From Cypionkella psychrotolerans (lineage in GTDB: Bacteria > Pseudomonadota > Alphaproteobacteria > Rhodobacterales > Rhodobacteraceae), in contig NZ_LGIC01000007.1 in assembly GCF_001294535.1 (NCBI RefSeq), positions 124,001 to 188,000 of the forward strand: a DNA stretch of 64,000 nucleotides, written 5' to 3'. The position numbers were made by a program, and so were the translations under genes. Shown here piece after piece: positions 8,498 through 18,366 of the stretch. How positions within the stretch are numbered: the stretch's first letter is position 1; each line of letters begins with the position of its first letter. The notes beneath the pieces are model-generated. The model was not told where the DNA came from. It saw nothing but the letters and a program-made list of their open reading frames with translations, and made no database searches.

Positions 8498-9187
8498 TCA
8501 GCCCAGATATTGCGCAGCTTCTTTGCGGGCGAAGCTTTTCATGCGTTCGCCGTGCTGATCGAGGAACGCGGCGGTGCGGGCGGGGTCATGTTTTGACAGA
8601 TCGCGCAACCACCAAGCGACGGCTTTCTGGATAAACCAGTCTTTGTCGTCGATGTAGACGGCGGCCCAGCCGAGCACGCGGTCGCGGATGTCCAGCTCAA
8701 ACTCTTTCGGGAAGTTTTGCTTGGTAAACGGCAGGGTGGCGACCAAAGCGGCGCGGCGGGTCCACATGTTCTCGGAGGTGGTCCAAGTCTCGACCGTGTC
8801 GATGCGGGATGGGTCGGCGGTGATGCGCTTTTGGGCGGCGATACAGACGTGATCGGCGATGGCCCAAGCGTCAAACTGCGGCACCCATTGGCAGATCAGA
8901 TCCCACGCGGCTTCATCGGGTTTGATACGGGCTTGGGTCAGCAGTTTGGCGGCAGCGACGCGAGCCTCGTGGATGTTGCTGTCCCACAGATCGCTCGCCA
9001 GTTGGATGCGGTCTTCAAGGCTGGATTCAGCGCGCCAGACGGTGGTGAGTTCCTCAATCTGCGGCACTTTCAGGCCGAGATAGGGGCGGTCGGCTTTGTG
9101 ATAGGCTTGCGCCTCAATGGCTTTTTGTGGGTCAGCGAGGGCGTTGAGTTGGGCGAGGGCCCGGTCAATATAGCTGGAGGCGATCAT
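8498..9187 (-). CDS. DNA alkylation repair protein (AlkD-like, HEAT repeats)
   Basis: A 229-residue, mostly helical protein that matches the AlkC/AlkD family of HEAT-repeat DNA glycosylases, which remove bulky N3- and N7-alkylated purines. Family-like stretches include YLGLKVPQI near residue 37, the DLWDSNIHEAR helix, VPQFDAWAIADH and, towards the C-terminus, KDWFIQKAVAWWLRDLSKHDP. The ATG (9187-9185) overlaps the glmS stop by four bases (ATGA), so the protein is translationally coupled to GlmS. An upstream extension would run into glmS and lacks family resemblance. Enzymatic activity is inferred from the family. Confidence 0.8.
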   Translation of the reverse strand: MIASSYIDRALAQLNALADPQKAIEAQAYHKADRPYLGLKVPQIEELTTVWRAESSLEDRIQLASDLWDSNIHEARVAAAKLLTQARIKPDEAAWDLICQWVPQFDAWAIADHVCIAAQKRITADPSRIDTVETWTTSENMWTRRAALVATLPFTKQNFPKEFELDIRDRVLGWAAVYIDDKDWFIQKAVAWWLRDLSKHDPARTAAFLDQHGERMKSFARKEAAQYLG

Positions 9188-10998
9188 TCGACGGTTACCG
9201 ATTTTGCGAGGTTGCGGGGTTGGTCGACATCGGTGCCTTTGGCGATGGCGGTGTGGTAGGCCAGAAGTTGCGCTGGGATCGCGTAGAGAATTGGGGCGAA
9301 GGCGTCGGACACCTCGGGCATGGTGATGGTTTTCCAGCAATCCATACCGGCCTCGGTGATGCCTTGGGCGTCAGAGATCAGCAGCACTTTGCCGTGGCGG
9401 GCCATGACCTCTTGCATGTTCGAGACGGTTTTCTCGAACAGGTGATCGCGGGGGGCGAGCACGATCGCCGGAACTTGCGGCGAGATCAGCGCGATCGGGC
9501 CGTGTTTTAGTTCACCTGATGCATAACCTTCGGCGTGGATATAGCTGATTTCTTTCAGTTTTAGCGCGCCCTCGAGGGCGAGGGGGAACATCGCACCCCG
9601 GCCGAGGAACAGCACGTCTTGGGCTTCGGAGAGTTCTTCAGCGATGGCGGCGATTGTGGTGCTGAGGGCAAGGGCGTGGTTCATCAGGCCGGGGAGGGCT
9701 GCCAGATCATTTAGATGGGCACTGAGGGCTTCGGGCGTCAGGCGACCCCGGTCTTGGGCTGCTTTCAGCGCCAGCAGGGCGAGGGTGGTGAGCTGGCAGG
9801 TGAAGGCTTTGGTCGAGGCGACGCCAATCTCGATCCCCGCCATGATCGGCAGAGCCAGATCAGCTTCGCGGGCGATCGAGGAGGTGGGGACGTTGACCAC
9901 GGCGACGATTTTCGCGACTTTCTCGCGGGTATAGCGCAGGGCGGCGAGGGTGTCGGCGGTCTCACCGGATTGGCTGACGAACAGCGCCCATGAGGTTGGC
10001 GACAACGGCGGTTCGCGGTAGCGGAATTCGGAGGCGACGTCGATCTCGCAAGGCAGGTCTGCGATTTGCTCGAACCAGTATTTTGCGACGTGGCAGGCAT
10101 AGCTGGCGGTGCCGCAGGCGACCATGGTGATGCGGTCCACGGCGGTGAAATCAACCTCGGCGGGCAGTTGTAATGCGCCGTTTTGAACGTAACGGCGCAG
10201 GGCGTCGGCGATCACCACGGGTTGCTCGGCGATTTCCTTCGCCATGAAATGCTTGTAGCCAGCCTTTTCGATGCGGGTGGCGTCGACTTGGATGCGGGAT
10301 TCAGCGCGGTTGGCGAGGCGATCCATTTCGTCATAGATCACAGCACCTTGGCGGGTGATCACCGCCCAGTCGCCTTCTTCGAGATAGGTGATGCGGTCGG
10401 TCATCGGAGCCAAAGCGATGGCGTCGGAGCCGACAAACATCTCACCATCACCGTGGCCGATGGCGAGCGGCGAGCCTTTGCGGGCGGCGATGATCAGGTC
10501 TTCTTCGCCGTCAAACAGGAAGCACAAAGCGAAGGCACCGTGCAGGCGTTTCAGGGTTTGGCGGGCGGCCTCTACGGGGGTGGCGCCACGGCTGATGTAC
10601 AGATGTGCGAGAAGGGCGACGGTCTCGGTGTCGGTCTCGGATTCTTGCGTCAGGCCTGCGGCGGCCAGTTCGGTGCGCAGTTCGCGGAAGTTTTCGATAA
10701 TGCCGTTGTGGACCACGGCGACCGGGCCGGAGCGGTGGGGATGGGCGTTGGTGGTGGTGGCCGCACCATGCGTCGCCCAACGGGTGTGGCCGATGCCAGC
10801 CTTGCCCGCGAGGGGTTCATGCACCAGCAGGTCGGAGAGGTTGACCAGCTTGCCGACGGCGCGGCGGCGGTCGAGCTTGCCATTGTTGACGGTGGCGATG
10901 CCTGCAGAATCGTAGCCGCGATATTCGAGGCGTTTGAGGGATTCGACCAGCAGGGGGGCAACCTCGTTATTGCCAAGAACGCCAACGATACCACACAT
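9184..10998 (-). CDS. glmS: Glutamine--fructose-6-phosphate aminotransferase
   Basis: Makes glucosamine-6-phosphate from fructose-6-phosphate and glutamine, the entry to UDP-GlcNAc for peptidoglycan and lipopolysaccharide. The 604 residues start MCGIVGVLGNNE, with Cys2 as the N-terminal nucleophile once Met is removed. The class-II glutamine amidotransferase domain spans about 1-220 (GIGHTRWATHG, NGIIENF). Two SIS sugar-isomerase domains follow (SQSGETADT, STKAFTCQ), and the end is PRNLAKSVTVE. The start lies immediately after the glmU stop, with no gap, and the stop overlaps the AlkD-like start. I see no glmS ribozyme, which is known from Gram-positives. Confidence 0.98.
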   Translation of the reverse strand: MCGIVGVLGNNEVAPLLVESLKRLEYRGYDSAGIATVNNGKLDRRRAVGKLVNLSDLLVHEPLAGKAGIGHTRWATHGAATTTNAHPHRSGPVAVVHNGIIENFRELRTELAAAGLTQESETDTETVALLAHLYISRGATPVEAARQTLKRLHGAFALCFLFDGEEDLIIAARKGSPLAIGHGDGEMFVGSDAIALAPMTDRITYLEEGDWAVITRQGAVIYDEMDRLANRAESRIQVDATRIEKAGYKHFMAKEIAEQPVVIADALRRYVQNGALQLPAEVDFTAVDRITMVACGTASYACHVAKYWFEQIADLPCEIDVASEFRYREPPLSPTSWALFVSQSGETADTLAALRYTREKVAKIVAVVNVPTSSIAREADLALPIMAGIEIGVASTKAFTCQLTTLALLALKAAQDRGRLTPEALSAHLNDLAALPGLMNHALALSTTIAAIAEELSEAQDVLFLGRGAMFPLALEGALKLKEISYIHAEGYASGELKHGPIALISPQVPAIVLAPRDHLFEKTVSNMQEVMARHGKVLLISDAQGITEAGMDCWKTITMPEVSDAFAPILYAIPAQLLAYHTAIAKGTDVDQPRNLAKSVTVE

Positions 10999-12348
10999 TT
11001 ATGAGCTTCCTTTCGCGGCTTTGATGGATTTGAGGCGGGCCATCAGTTTGATGGCGAGGCCCGGTTTGTTGACCTGCTTGGCACGACCCAAGGCGAGGGC
11101 TGCATCGGGGACGTTTTCGGTGATCACCGAGCCTGAGGCGGTGAGGGCGTCGTTGCCGATGCTGACGGGGGCGACCAGCATGGTGTCCGATCCGATGAAG
11201 GCGCGTTTGCCGATTTTGGTGCGGTGTTTCATCACGCCGTCGTAATTGCAGGTGACGGTGCCGGCGCCGATATTGGTGAATTCGCCGATGTCAGCGTCAC
11301 CGATATAGGTCAGGTGGCCGACTTTGACGCCTTCGTCGAGGATGGCGTTTTTTATCTCAACAAAGTTGCCGACATGGACATCTTCGGCGAGTTCGGCACC
11401 AGGGCGGAGCCTTGCGAACGGGCCGACAGTTGCACCGCGGCTGACGTGGCAGCCTTCGAGGTGGCAGAAGCCTTTGATCTCGGCGCCGGATTCGATGGTG
11501 ACAGCAGGACCAAAGATCACGTTGGGGCCGATGATGGCGTCGCGGCCGATATGGGTGTCGAGTGCAAAAAACACGGTTTCGGGGGCGGTGAGGGTGACGC
11601 CGTTTTCCAAGGCATCGCTGCGGGCGCGGGATTGGAAGGCGGCTTCGGCCTCGGCCAGCTGCGCACGGGTGTTCACACCCAAGGTTTCGGATTCGTCGCA
11701 GATGACGACGCCTGCGGAGAGGCCATCGGCGTGGGCGATTTCGACAATATCGGTCAGGTAGTATTCGGCGGCAGCGTTGCCGTTGCCGACGCGAGCGATC
11801 AGATCAAACATGGTTTTGGCAGAGGCGCAGATCACACCGGAGTTACAAAGGGTTATGCTGCGTTCTTCATCCGTGGCCTCTTGGTATTCGACGATCTTTT
11901 CCAAGGTCTCGCCAGAGGTCACCAGCCGACCGTAGAGGCCGGGGTCTTTGGCTTCAAAGCCCAGAACCACCACCGAATGGCGGGCGCGGGCGTGCAGCAT
12001 GGCCTCTAGGGTTTCGGGGCGGATGAACGGGGTGTCGCCGTAAAGCACGATAGCTTCGCCGCCCATCTCGGCCAGCAGGGGGGCTGCTTGGGCAACGGCA
12101 TGGGCGGTGCCAAGTTGCGGGTCTTGCACGACGCATTGGACCGAGACATCGAAGGCTTCGGCGGATTTGGTGACGAGGGCGGCTTCATGTCCGGTGACGA
12201 CGACGATGCGCGATGGCTCTAGGTTGCGGGCGGCGGTCAGGGCGTGGTGCAATAGCGGGGCGGCGGCTATGTGGTGCAGCACTTTCGGGGTGTCGGAGTT
12301 CATCCGGCTTCCCATGCCTGCCGCCAATATGATGAATGAAACCGACAT
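10999..12348 (-). CDS. glmU: Bifunctional GlcN-1-P acetyltransferase / GlcNAc-1-P uridylyltransferase
   Basis: Carries out the last two steps to UDP-N-acetylglucosamine. The 449 residues begin with the nucleotidyltransferase signature ILAAGMGSRMNSDTPKVLH (residues 7-25). A left-handed beta-helix of hexapeptide repeats follows from about residue 245 (RDAIIGPNVIFGPAV, VHVGNFVEIKNA) and contains the acetyltransferase site GHLTYIGDADIGEFTNIGAG. Length and domain order are normal. It is the first gene of a glmU-glmS-AlkD-like operon and is divergent from a phosphatase gene across 82 bases, where both promoters must lie. Confidence 0.98.
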   Translation of the reverse strand: MSVSFIILAAGMGSRMNSDTPKVLHHIAAAPLLHHALTAARNLEPSRIVVVTGHEAALVTKSAEAFDVSVQCVVQDPQLGTAHAVAQAAPLLAEMGGEAIVLYGDTPFIRPETLEAMLHARARHSVVVLGFEAKDPGLYGRLVTSGETLEKIVEYQEATDEERSITLCNSGVICASAKTMFDLIARVGNGNAAAEYYLTDIVEIAHADGLSAGVVICDESETLGVNTRAQLAEAEAAFQSRARSDALENGVTLTAPETVFFALDTHIGRDAIIGPNVIFGPAVTIESGAEIKGFCHLEGCHVSRGATVGPFARLRPGAELAEDVHVGNFVEIKNAILDEGVKVGHLTYIGDADIGEFTNIGAGTVTCNYDGVMKHRTKIGKRAFIGSDTMLVAPVSIGNDALTASGSVITENVPDAALALGRAKQVNKPGLAIKLMARLKSIKAAKGSS

Positions 12349-12430
12349 CTTCCACTTCCTTTTCTTTTACACCCGTTTTACCCCGGATCGGCGGGGCCGC
12401 AAGGGGTGGTTCTTCACGCAAGGTTACAGA

Positions 12431-13093
12431 ATGAAAACGGTGGTGTTTGATCTCGATGGCACGCTGGCGGATACCAGTGCGGATTTGCTGGCTGCCGCCA
12501 ATGTTTGCTTTGATCGGCTGGGGCATGGTCTGGTGCTGGATCAGCGCGACGTGTTGGTGGCGTTTCATGGCGGGCGGGCGATGCTGCGGTTGGGGTTTGA
12601 GCGGTTGGGGCTGCGGTATTCTGAGACGGATATCTCAGCGCAATATCCTGTGCTGCTGGCAGCTTATGCCGATGGGATTGATGTGCATACACGGATGTAT
12701 CCGGGGGCTGTGGCGGCGGTGGAGGCTTTGTTGAGTGCCGGGTATCGCACGGCGATTTGCACCAATAAGCCCGAGGGGCTGGCGGTGGAATTGGTGCGGC
12801 GCTTGGGGGTTTCGCATTTGTTTGGGGCGCTGGTCGGGGCGGATACGCTGCCAGTGCGCAAGCCTGATCCGGCGCCTTATGTTGAGGTGGTGCGGCGGGT
12901 TGGCGGGGCTATTGGGCACTCGATGCTGATTGGCGATACCGAGACGGATCGGCTGACTGGGTTGGCGGCAGGGGTGCCGGTGGCGCTGGTGACGTTTGGG
13001 CCGGAGGGGGCGGGGGTGTCTCGGCTGCAGCCAGAGGCGCTGCTGCATCGGTTTGAAGATTTGCCGGAGTTGGTGGCAAGGGTGCTGGTTTGA
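12431..13093 (+). CDS. HAD-family phosphatase (phosphoglycolate phosphatase-like)
   Basis: A 220-residue haloacid-dehalogenase-superfamily hydrolase closest to Gph, which dephosphorylates 2-phosphoglycolate. HAD motif I is VFDLDGTLADT with Asp7 (nucleophile) and Asp9. Motif II is AICTNKP, motif III is the KPDPAPY lysine, and motif IV is GDTETDRLTG. The ATG at 12431 is selected because motif I then starts at residue 5. A longer reading frame begins inside glmU and is not credible. The cap domain between residues 15 and 85 fits the Gph class. Substrate assignment is by family only. Confidence 0.85.
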   Translation: MKTVVFDLDGTLADTSADLLAAANVCFDRLGHGLVLDQRDVLVAFHGGRAMLRLGFERLGLRYSETDISAQYPVLLAAYADGIDVHTRMYPGAVAAVEALLSAGYRTAICTNKPEGLAVELVRRLGVSHLFGALVGADTLPVRKPDPAPYVEVVRRVGGAIGHSMLIGDTETDRLTGLAAGVPVALVTFGPEGAGVSRLQPEALLHRFEDLPELVARVLV

Positions 13094-13143
13094 CCGTTTA
13101 TGGGTGGTTTGACAGTTTTCAGGCGGCGACTTAGGTTGCGGCA

Positions 13144-14364
13144 ATGACAAAAGCACCGTCCCGCCACGCGATAATCTTTGTGTTGCTGTGTGTTCTGTTG
13201 GACATGATCGGCTTTGGCTTGATCATCCCGGTGCTGCCGCAACTGATCGAGCAGGTCGGGCAGGTCAGTCTGTCTGAGGCCTCGATCATTGGCGGCTGGA
13301 TGTTTTTCGCGTTCTCGATGGCGCAGTTCGCGTTCAGCCCGCTGATGGGTAACCTGTCGGATCGGTTTGGGCGCCGCCCGCTGTTGTTGCTGGCGATTGC
13401 GGGTCTTGGGCTGGACAATCTGTTGCAGGGGCTTGCGCCAACGCTGATCTGGCTGTTCGTGGGGCGCGTTATTGCGGGGGTATGTGGCTCAAGCTGGGTG
13501 ATTGCCAATGCGTTTATCACCGATGTGACCGAGCCTGCCGAGCGGGCGAAGTATTTCGGCATGATGGGCGGGGCGTTTGGGTTGGGCTTTGTGCTGGGGC
13601 CAGCTTTGGGCGGGGTGTTGGGCGAGTTCGGTCCGCGGGTGCCATTCTTTGTGGCGGCGGGGATTTCGGGGTTGAATTTCATTTACGGCTGGTTCGTTTT
13701 GCCGGAAACTCTGGCCCCGCAGAACCGTCGCGCTTTTAGTTTGGCGCGGTCGAACCCATTGGGTGCATTCAAGGTGTTTCGCAGCTATCACGGCGTCATT
13801 CCGATGTGCGCGGTGATGTTCTCGTTCTTCTTTTTCACCAGCGTCTATCCGGCGATCTGGCCCTATTGGGGGATGGCAAAGTTTGGCTGGTCTTCGGCGA
13901 TGGTCGGGGTGAGCCTCGCTGTGTTTGGTATTGTGATGGCGGGGTTTCAGGGCGGCTTGACCGGGCCGGGGGTGAAGCGGTTTGGCGAGCGCAATATGGC
14001 GTTGATTGGGTTGGTCTCGGCGCTGATCGCGGCCTCGGGCTATGGGCTGGCGGGGTCGTTGACGGTGGTGGTGCTGTTGATGATCGTGCATGGGCCGGAG
14101 GGGTTTATTCATCCGATGCTGACGGCGATGATGACGCATCGGGTGCCGGATGATGCGCAGGGCGAGTTGCAGGGCGGGATTTCGGCGATCATGAACGTGG
14201 CGATGTTGGCGGGGACGGTGTTTTTCAGCCAGATTTTCGGGTATTTTATGGCTCCGGGCGGCTGGCAATCGCCGGATGTGGCGTTCTTTGTCGCAGGTGC
14301 GGGGATGGCTTTGACGCTGGTTATGTTTGTGCTGATCGTGCCGGGTGAGGAGAAACGCTTGTGA
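13144..14364 (+). CDS. MFS transporter, TetA/TCR-like
   Basis: A 406-residue major-facilitator transporter with about 12 membrane helices. The first helix ends GFGLIIPVLPQL and is followed by GNLSDRFGRRPLLLL, the inter-helix 2/3 motif typical of drug:proton antiporters. The combination resembles TetA-type efflux proteins. Such chromosomal homologues are widespread in Rhodobacteraceae and do not by themselves imply tetracycline resistance. The stop codon overlaps the GTG start of the aminotransferase gene by four bases (GTGA), so the two are probably co-translated. No TetR regulator is adjacent. Confidence 0.82.
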   Translation: MTKAPSRHAIIFVLLCVLLDMIGFGLIIPVLPQLIEQVGQVSLSEASIIGGWMFFAFSMAQFAFSPLMGNLSDRFGRRPLLLLAIAGLGLDNLLQGLAPTLIWLFVGRVIAGVCGSSWVIANAFITDVTEPAERAKYFGMMGGAFGLGFVLGPALGGVLGEFGPRVPFFVAAGISGLNFIYGWFVLPETLAPQNRRAFSLARSNPLGAFKVFRSYHGVIPMCAVMFSFFFFTSVYPAIWPYWGMAKFGWSSAMVGVSLAVFGIVMAGFQGGLTGPGVKRFGERNMALIGLVSALIAASGYGLAGSLTVVVLLMIVHGPEGFIHPMLTAMMTHRVPDDAQGELQGGISAIMNVAMLAGTVFFSQIFGYFMAPGGWQSPDVAFFVAGAGMALTLVMFVLIVPGEEKRL

Positions 14365-15596
14365 TTGAGGAACGGTTTGAGGGCAGTTTCACGCAGCAGG
14401 AACCTATTCCTGAAGCCGGGATCGAGGCGGCTGTGGCGGTGCTGCGGCATGGGCGGTTGCATCGGTATAACACGGCTGCGGGCGAGGTCGCCGAGGCGGC
14501 TTTGTTGGAGGAGGAATTCGCGGGCCTGATGGGGGCGAAATACTGCCTTGCGGTGGCTTCGGGCGGTTATGCGTTGGGCTGTGCCTTGCGGGCGGTGGGG
14601 GTGCAGGCGGGCGAGCCTGTGTTGACCAATGCGTTTACTTTGGCCCCGGTGCCGGGGGCGATTGCGAGTGTCGGGGCGCGTCCGGTGTTTGTTGAGGTGA
14701 CGGAACAGCTGGTGCTGGATTTTGGCGATCTGGAGGCGAAGGCGCGCGCTACAGGGGCTAAGGTGCTGATGCTGAGCCATATGCGCGGGCATCTGTGCGA
14801 TATGGAGGCTTTGGTGGCGTTATGTGCGCGGCTGGGTGTGCTGATCATTGAGGATTGCGCGCATACGATGGGGGCGGCTTGGAACGGCGTGGCCTCGGGG
14901 CGGTCGGGGTTGATCGGCTGCTATTCGATGCAGACCTATAAGCATATCAATTCCGGCGAGGGCGGCTTTCTGATCTCGGATGACGAGGCGGTGATGGCGC
15001 GGGCGGTGCTGCTGTCGGGGTCGTATATGCTGTATGGGCGGCATCGGGCGGCCCCGAGTGCGGCGGCGTTTGAGGCGGTGCGGATGGAAACCCCAAACAT
15101 CTCGGGCCGGATGGACAATCTGCGGGCGGCGATTTTGCGGCCTCAGTTGGGGTTGCTGGCGGACCGTGTGGCGCGGTGGGGCGAGCGCTATCAGGCGTTG
15201 GAGGCGGGGTTGCGCGGGGTGCCGGGGTTACGGTTGGTGGAGCGTCCGGCGGAGGAAACCTATGTCGGGTCGTCGTTCCAGTTCCTGCTGCCGGATTGGT
15301 CTGCAGCGCGGGTGGGTGCGCTTCTGGGCCGGGTGTTGGCGCGTGGGGTCGAGTTGAAGTGGTTCGGTGCCGCCGATCCGGTGGCGTTTACCTCGCGTTA
15401 TCAGCATTGGGGCTATGCCGAGGTGCAGAACCTGCCGCAGACCGACCGGATTTTGGCGGGGCTGGTGGATATGCGGGTGCCTTTGACGTTTTCGGTCGCG
15501 GATTGTGCGCAGATTGCACGGATCATCAAGGGAGAGGCCTTGGTGGTGGGGCAGGGGCCGGAGCCTGAGGCGGTGGTGCTGCCAATTATTCAGTAA
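14361..15596 (+). CDS. DegT/DnrJ/EryC1-family aminotransferase
   Basis: A 411-residue PLP-dependent aminotransferase-fold protein of the DegT/DnrJ/EryC1/StrS family, which usually makes amino sugars for surface glycans or antibiotics. The PLP Schiff-base lysine is Lys194 in SMQTYKHINSGEGG. The cofactor-binding Asp165 lies in IIEDCAHTMGAAW, and AVASGGYALGCAL forms the phosphate-binding turn. The start is a GTG overlapping the MFS stop. No sugar-nucleotide dehydratase or glycosyltransferase lies nearby, so the substrate is unclear. Pairing with an exporter suggests that a transported small molecule is made or modified here. Confidence 0.82.
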   Translation: MIEERFEGSFTQQEPIPEAGIEAAVAVLRHGRLHRYNTAAGEVAEAALLEEEFAGLMGAKYCLAVASGGYALGCALRAVGVQAGEPVLTNAFTLAPVPGAIASVGARPVFVEVTEQLVLDFGDLEAKARATGAKVLMLSHMRGHLCDMEALVALCARLGVLIIEDCAHTMGAAWNGVASGRSGLIGCYSMQTYKHINSGEGGFLISDDEAVMARAVLLSGSYMLYGRHRAAPSAAAFEAVRMETPNISGRMDNLRAAILRPQLGLLADRVARWGERYQALEAGLRGVPGLRLVERPAEETYVGSSFQFLLPDWSAARVGALLGRVLARGVELKWFGAADPVAFTSRYQHWGYAEVQNLPQTDRILAGLVDMRVPLTFSVADCAQIARIIKGEALVVGQGPEPEAVVLPIIQ

Positions 15597-15619
15597 CGGG
15601 TGGTTTTCTGTGCCGATCG

Positions 15620-15665
15620 CTGGGGGTTTCACATCCCCAGACCCCTGTGGGATATTTGAGCACAG
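15620..15665 (+). terminator. Hairpin plus dispersed 3'-end motif, type II, copy d
   Basis: A stem CTGGGGG/TCCCCAG (15620-15626 with 15634-15640) around TTTCACA is followed by ACCCCTGTGGGATATTTGAG. It lies directly behind the aminotransferase stop. Compared with copy f at 61964, the second stem pair changes from C-G to T-A, so pairing is preserved. It probably acts as a terminator. Confidence 0.6.
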
Positions 15666-15809
15666 AGGATGATAATTTTAGGTACAATTTAGCGGGTTTG
15701 GCCGCTCTTGGCGGGATTACGCAGGTCGTTTGACGCGGACTTTGAGGAATCCGCGGGGCTGTGGTAGGCTGCTGGCATTTAAGACGACCAACCAATTTTG
15801 GAGACAGTC

Positions 15810-16757
15810 ATGGGCTTGCAGGCACAGCTTTATCCGTTTCATTATGTCAATCGGCTGCGGTCTTTGGTGGTGCCGGGCTACACTGGCTATCCCGGCGGGG
15901 TGGTGGCGATCACCCGCTATGTCTCGGCGAATACGTTGTTTGGCGGGGCGAATTTGGCCTCGGTGCTGCGGCAGGCTTTGGCCACGGCGGGGACGGCGGC
16001 GGATCGCAGCACTTTGGCGGGCGAGGGCGTCGGCCGGGTGTTCACCGGGCAGGGTATGCCGGATGATTTTGTCACCGTGCTGAGCATGGTCGACCGCTTG
16101 GCGGCACCATTGGCGAAGAATGCGACGCTGGCGCCGTTCTTCAAACAGACCGACTACTTGCAGGCGATGCTGGATGCCTCGGTTCTGGGGCAGGATTGTA
16201 TTGGCTTTGTCGGCACTTATCTCGCGACGGCGGGGATCGAGGCGGGTTATGTCGGGCGCAGGCCGCTGGATTATGCCGCCAAGTTCAAGCCGGTGGGCAA
16301 ACTGGCCGATGTCGATGTGGGATCGGTGCTGATGCTGACCAATGGCATGCATATTCAGATCGTCGATTGGATCTGGGAGCGATCAGAACGCCAGTTGGTG
16401 ATCGACATTTGCCAAGCGTCGAGCATGAAGGATCATGACGATTCCAAGGGGCCGCAATGCAATGCGCGGGTGACCTTGACGGCGGGCGGCGGGGATTTTC
16501 TGCCGATTGAGAAGTTCCGGGCGGCGAAGGACAGCAAGTCTGACTGGGCCGCCTATGCTGCCGAAGAGGCCAATCCGACCGACAATGGCTATGAGATGTA
16601 TCTGCGCAAGAAGATGACCCAACACGGTACGGCCACGGGCTATCTGAATGGCGCGATTTTTCAGCTGTCGGGTGGCGGTACGCCGGGCAATCCGGTGGCT
16701 GGATCGGTCTATGCGGGCACCCTGCCGGGGCTGACGATGGCGGCGGCGTTGGCTTAG
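15810..16757 (+). CDS. NlpC/P60-like cysteine peptidase fold protein (putative)
   Basis: A 315-residue protein without a signal peptide. Residues 128-137 read GQDCIGFVGT, like the D-C-x-G-F-V nucleophile motif of NlpC/P60 peptidases (Cys130). About 50 residues on comes VGSVLMLTNGMHIQIVD, like the G-D-l...H-V motif with His181. The resemblance is limited to these motifs, and about 125 residues before and 130 after are unassigned. The ATG at 15810 is preferred because GGAGA sits seven bases upstream; a TTG at 15798 is the alternative. The stop overlaps the convergent creA stop by four bases. It may hydrolyse peptidoglycan peptides or be an inactive relative. Confidence 0.5.
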   Translation: MGLQAQLYPFHYVNRLRSLVVPGYTGYPGGVVAITRYVSANTLFGGANLASVLRQALATAGTAADRSTLAGEGVGRVFTGQGMPDDFVTVLSMVDRLAAPLAKNATLAPFFKQTDYLQAMLDASVLGQDCIGFVGTYLATAGIEAGYVGRRPLDYAAKFKPVGKLADVDVGSVLMLTNGMHIQIVDWIWERSERQLVIDICQASSMKDHDDSKGPQCNARVTLTAGGGDFLPIEKFRAAKDSKSDWAAYAAEEANPTDNGYEMYLRKKMTQHGTATGYLNGAIFQLSGGGTPGNPVAGSVYAGTLPGLTMAAALA

Positions 16758-17209
16758 GGTTTCGCCGGGTTATACAGCGGCACCGTCGAGATCGACATTT
16801 TCGCTGAACCATCGCTGAGTTCGGTGGCATGGGTCAGATAGACCAGCACTTGGTTTTTCTGATCGAAGATGCGGGTGACGTTCAGCGATTTGAACACCAA
16901 CGAGCGGCTTTCGCTGAACACGGTCTCGCCAGACTCGGAGGTGTCTATGTCGCCAATGGTGATCGGGCCGGTTTGACGACAGGCGATGGAGGCGTTCGAC
17001 GGGTCTTCGAACCAGTTGCCTTTGGAAAGCCGGTCCCACATCGAGCGTTCGAAATAGCTGATGTGGCAGGTGACGCCTTGGACTTTCGGGTCGGGGATCG
17101 CCTCAATGATGATGTCATTGCCAACCCAATCGACACCGACTCGGCCGATTTCTTCGGCGTGGGCGGTGAGCGGCAACAGGCTGAGGGCGAGGAGGGCGAA
17201 CAGGCGCAT
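16754..17209 (-). CDS. creA: CreA family protein
   Basis: A 151-residue exported protein of the CreA family, whose role is unknown. The start at 17209 gives a clear signal peptide (MRLFALLALSLLPLTAHA). The family core follows: EEIGRVGVDWVGNDIIIEAI, DPKVQGVTCHISYF, the two Cys in CHIS and IACRQTGPI, and a C-terminal VPLYN. Length and motif order match the family. The stop overlaps that of the convergent NlpC/P60-like gene. It is not next to creBCD, as in many alphaproteobacteria. Confidence 0.88.
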   Translation of the reverse strand: MRLFALLALSLLPLTAHAEEIGRVGVDWVGNDIIIEAIPDPKVQGVTCHISYFERSMWDRLSKGNWFEDPSNASIACRQTGPITIGDIDTSESGETVFSESRSLVFKSLNVTRIFDQKNQVLVYLTHATELSDGSAKMSISTVPLYNPAKP

Positions 17210-17372
17210 GAGGAGGGCTTTCGAGCGATTTCTGCCTGTTAGATGGGCAGTTTGCTGCGCTTGCACAAGAGGGGGGTGGCAGCGCTAATTCCTTAGTGAA
17301 ATACTCATGAATTAGACCGCAAAAACCAATGAGTTAGCGGGTCGAAGCGGCATCTTTTCCTGCGGGCTTTGG

Positions 17373-17401
17373 TTGACCCCGCCGAGGGGCCGGAGTAAAC
17401 G
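17373..17401 (+). promoter_or_regulatory. Candidate promoter of the nuo operon
   Basis: TTGACC (17373-17378) is separated by 17 bases from TAAACG (17396-17401), about 66 bases before the nuoA start. The -35 box fits sigma-70 well; the -10 box is poor. No other strong pair is visible in the 258-base gap between creA and nuoA, so this is the best candidate, not a proven promoter. Confidence 0.3.
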
Positions 17402-17467
17402 GATCAGCAAGAGCGACGGGAGCCAAAGCGCTTGCGACGCGGTTTGCCAGCTGAAGGAGCGCTTCGC

Positions 17468-18357
<890 letters not shown>

Positions 18358-18366
18358 GGGGGCGAT

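Noticed and set aside
9184-10998. glmS ribozyme or riboswitch upstream of glmS
   Set aside because: glmS starts with no gap behind glmU, leaving no room for such an RNA.
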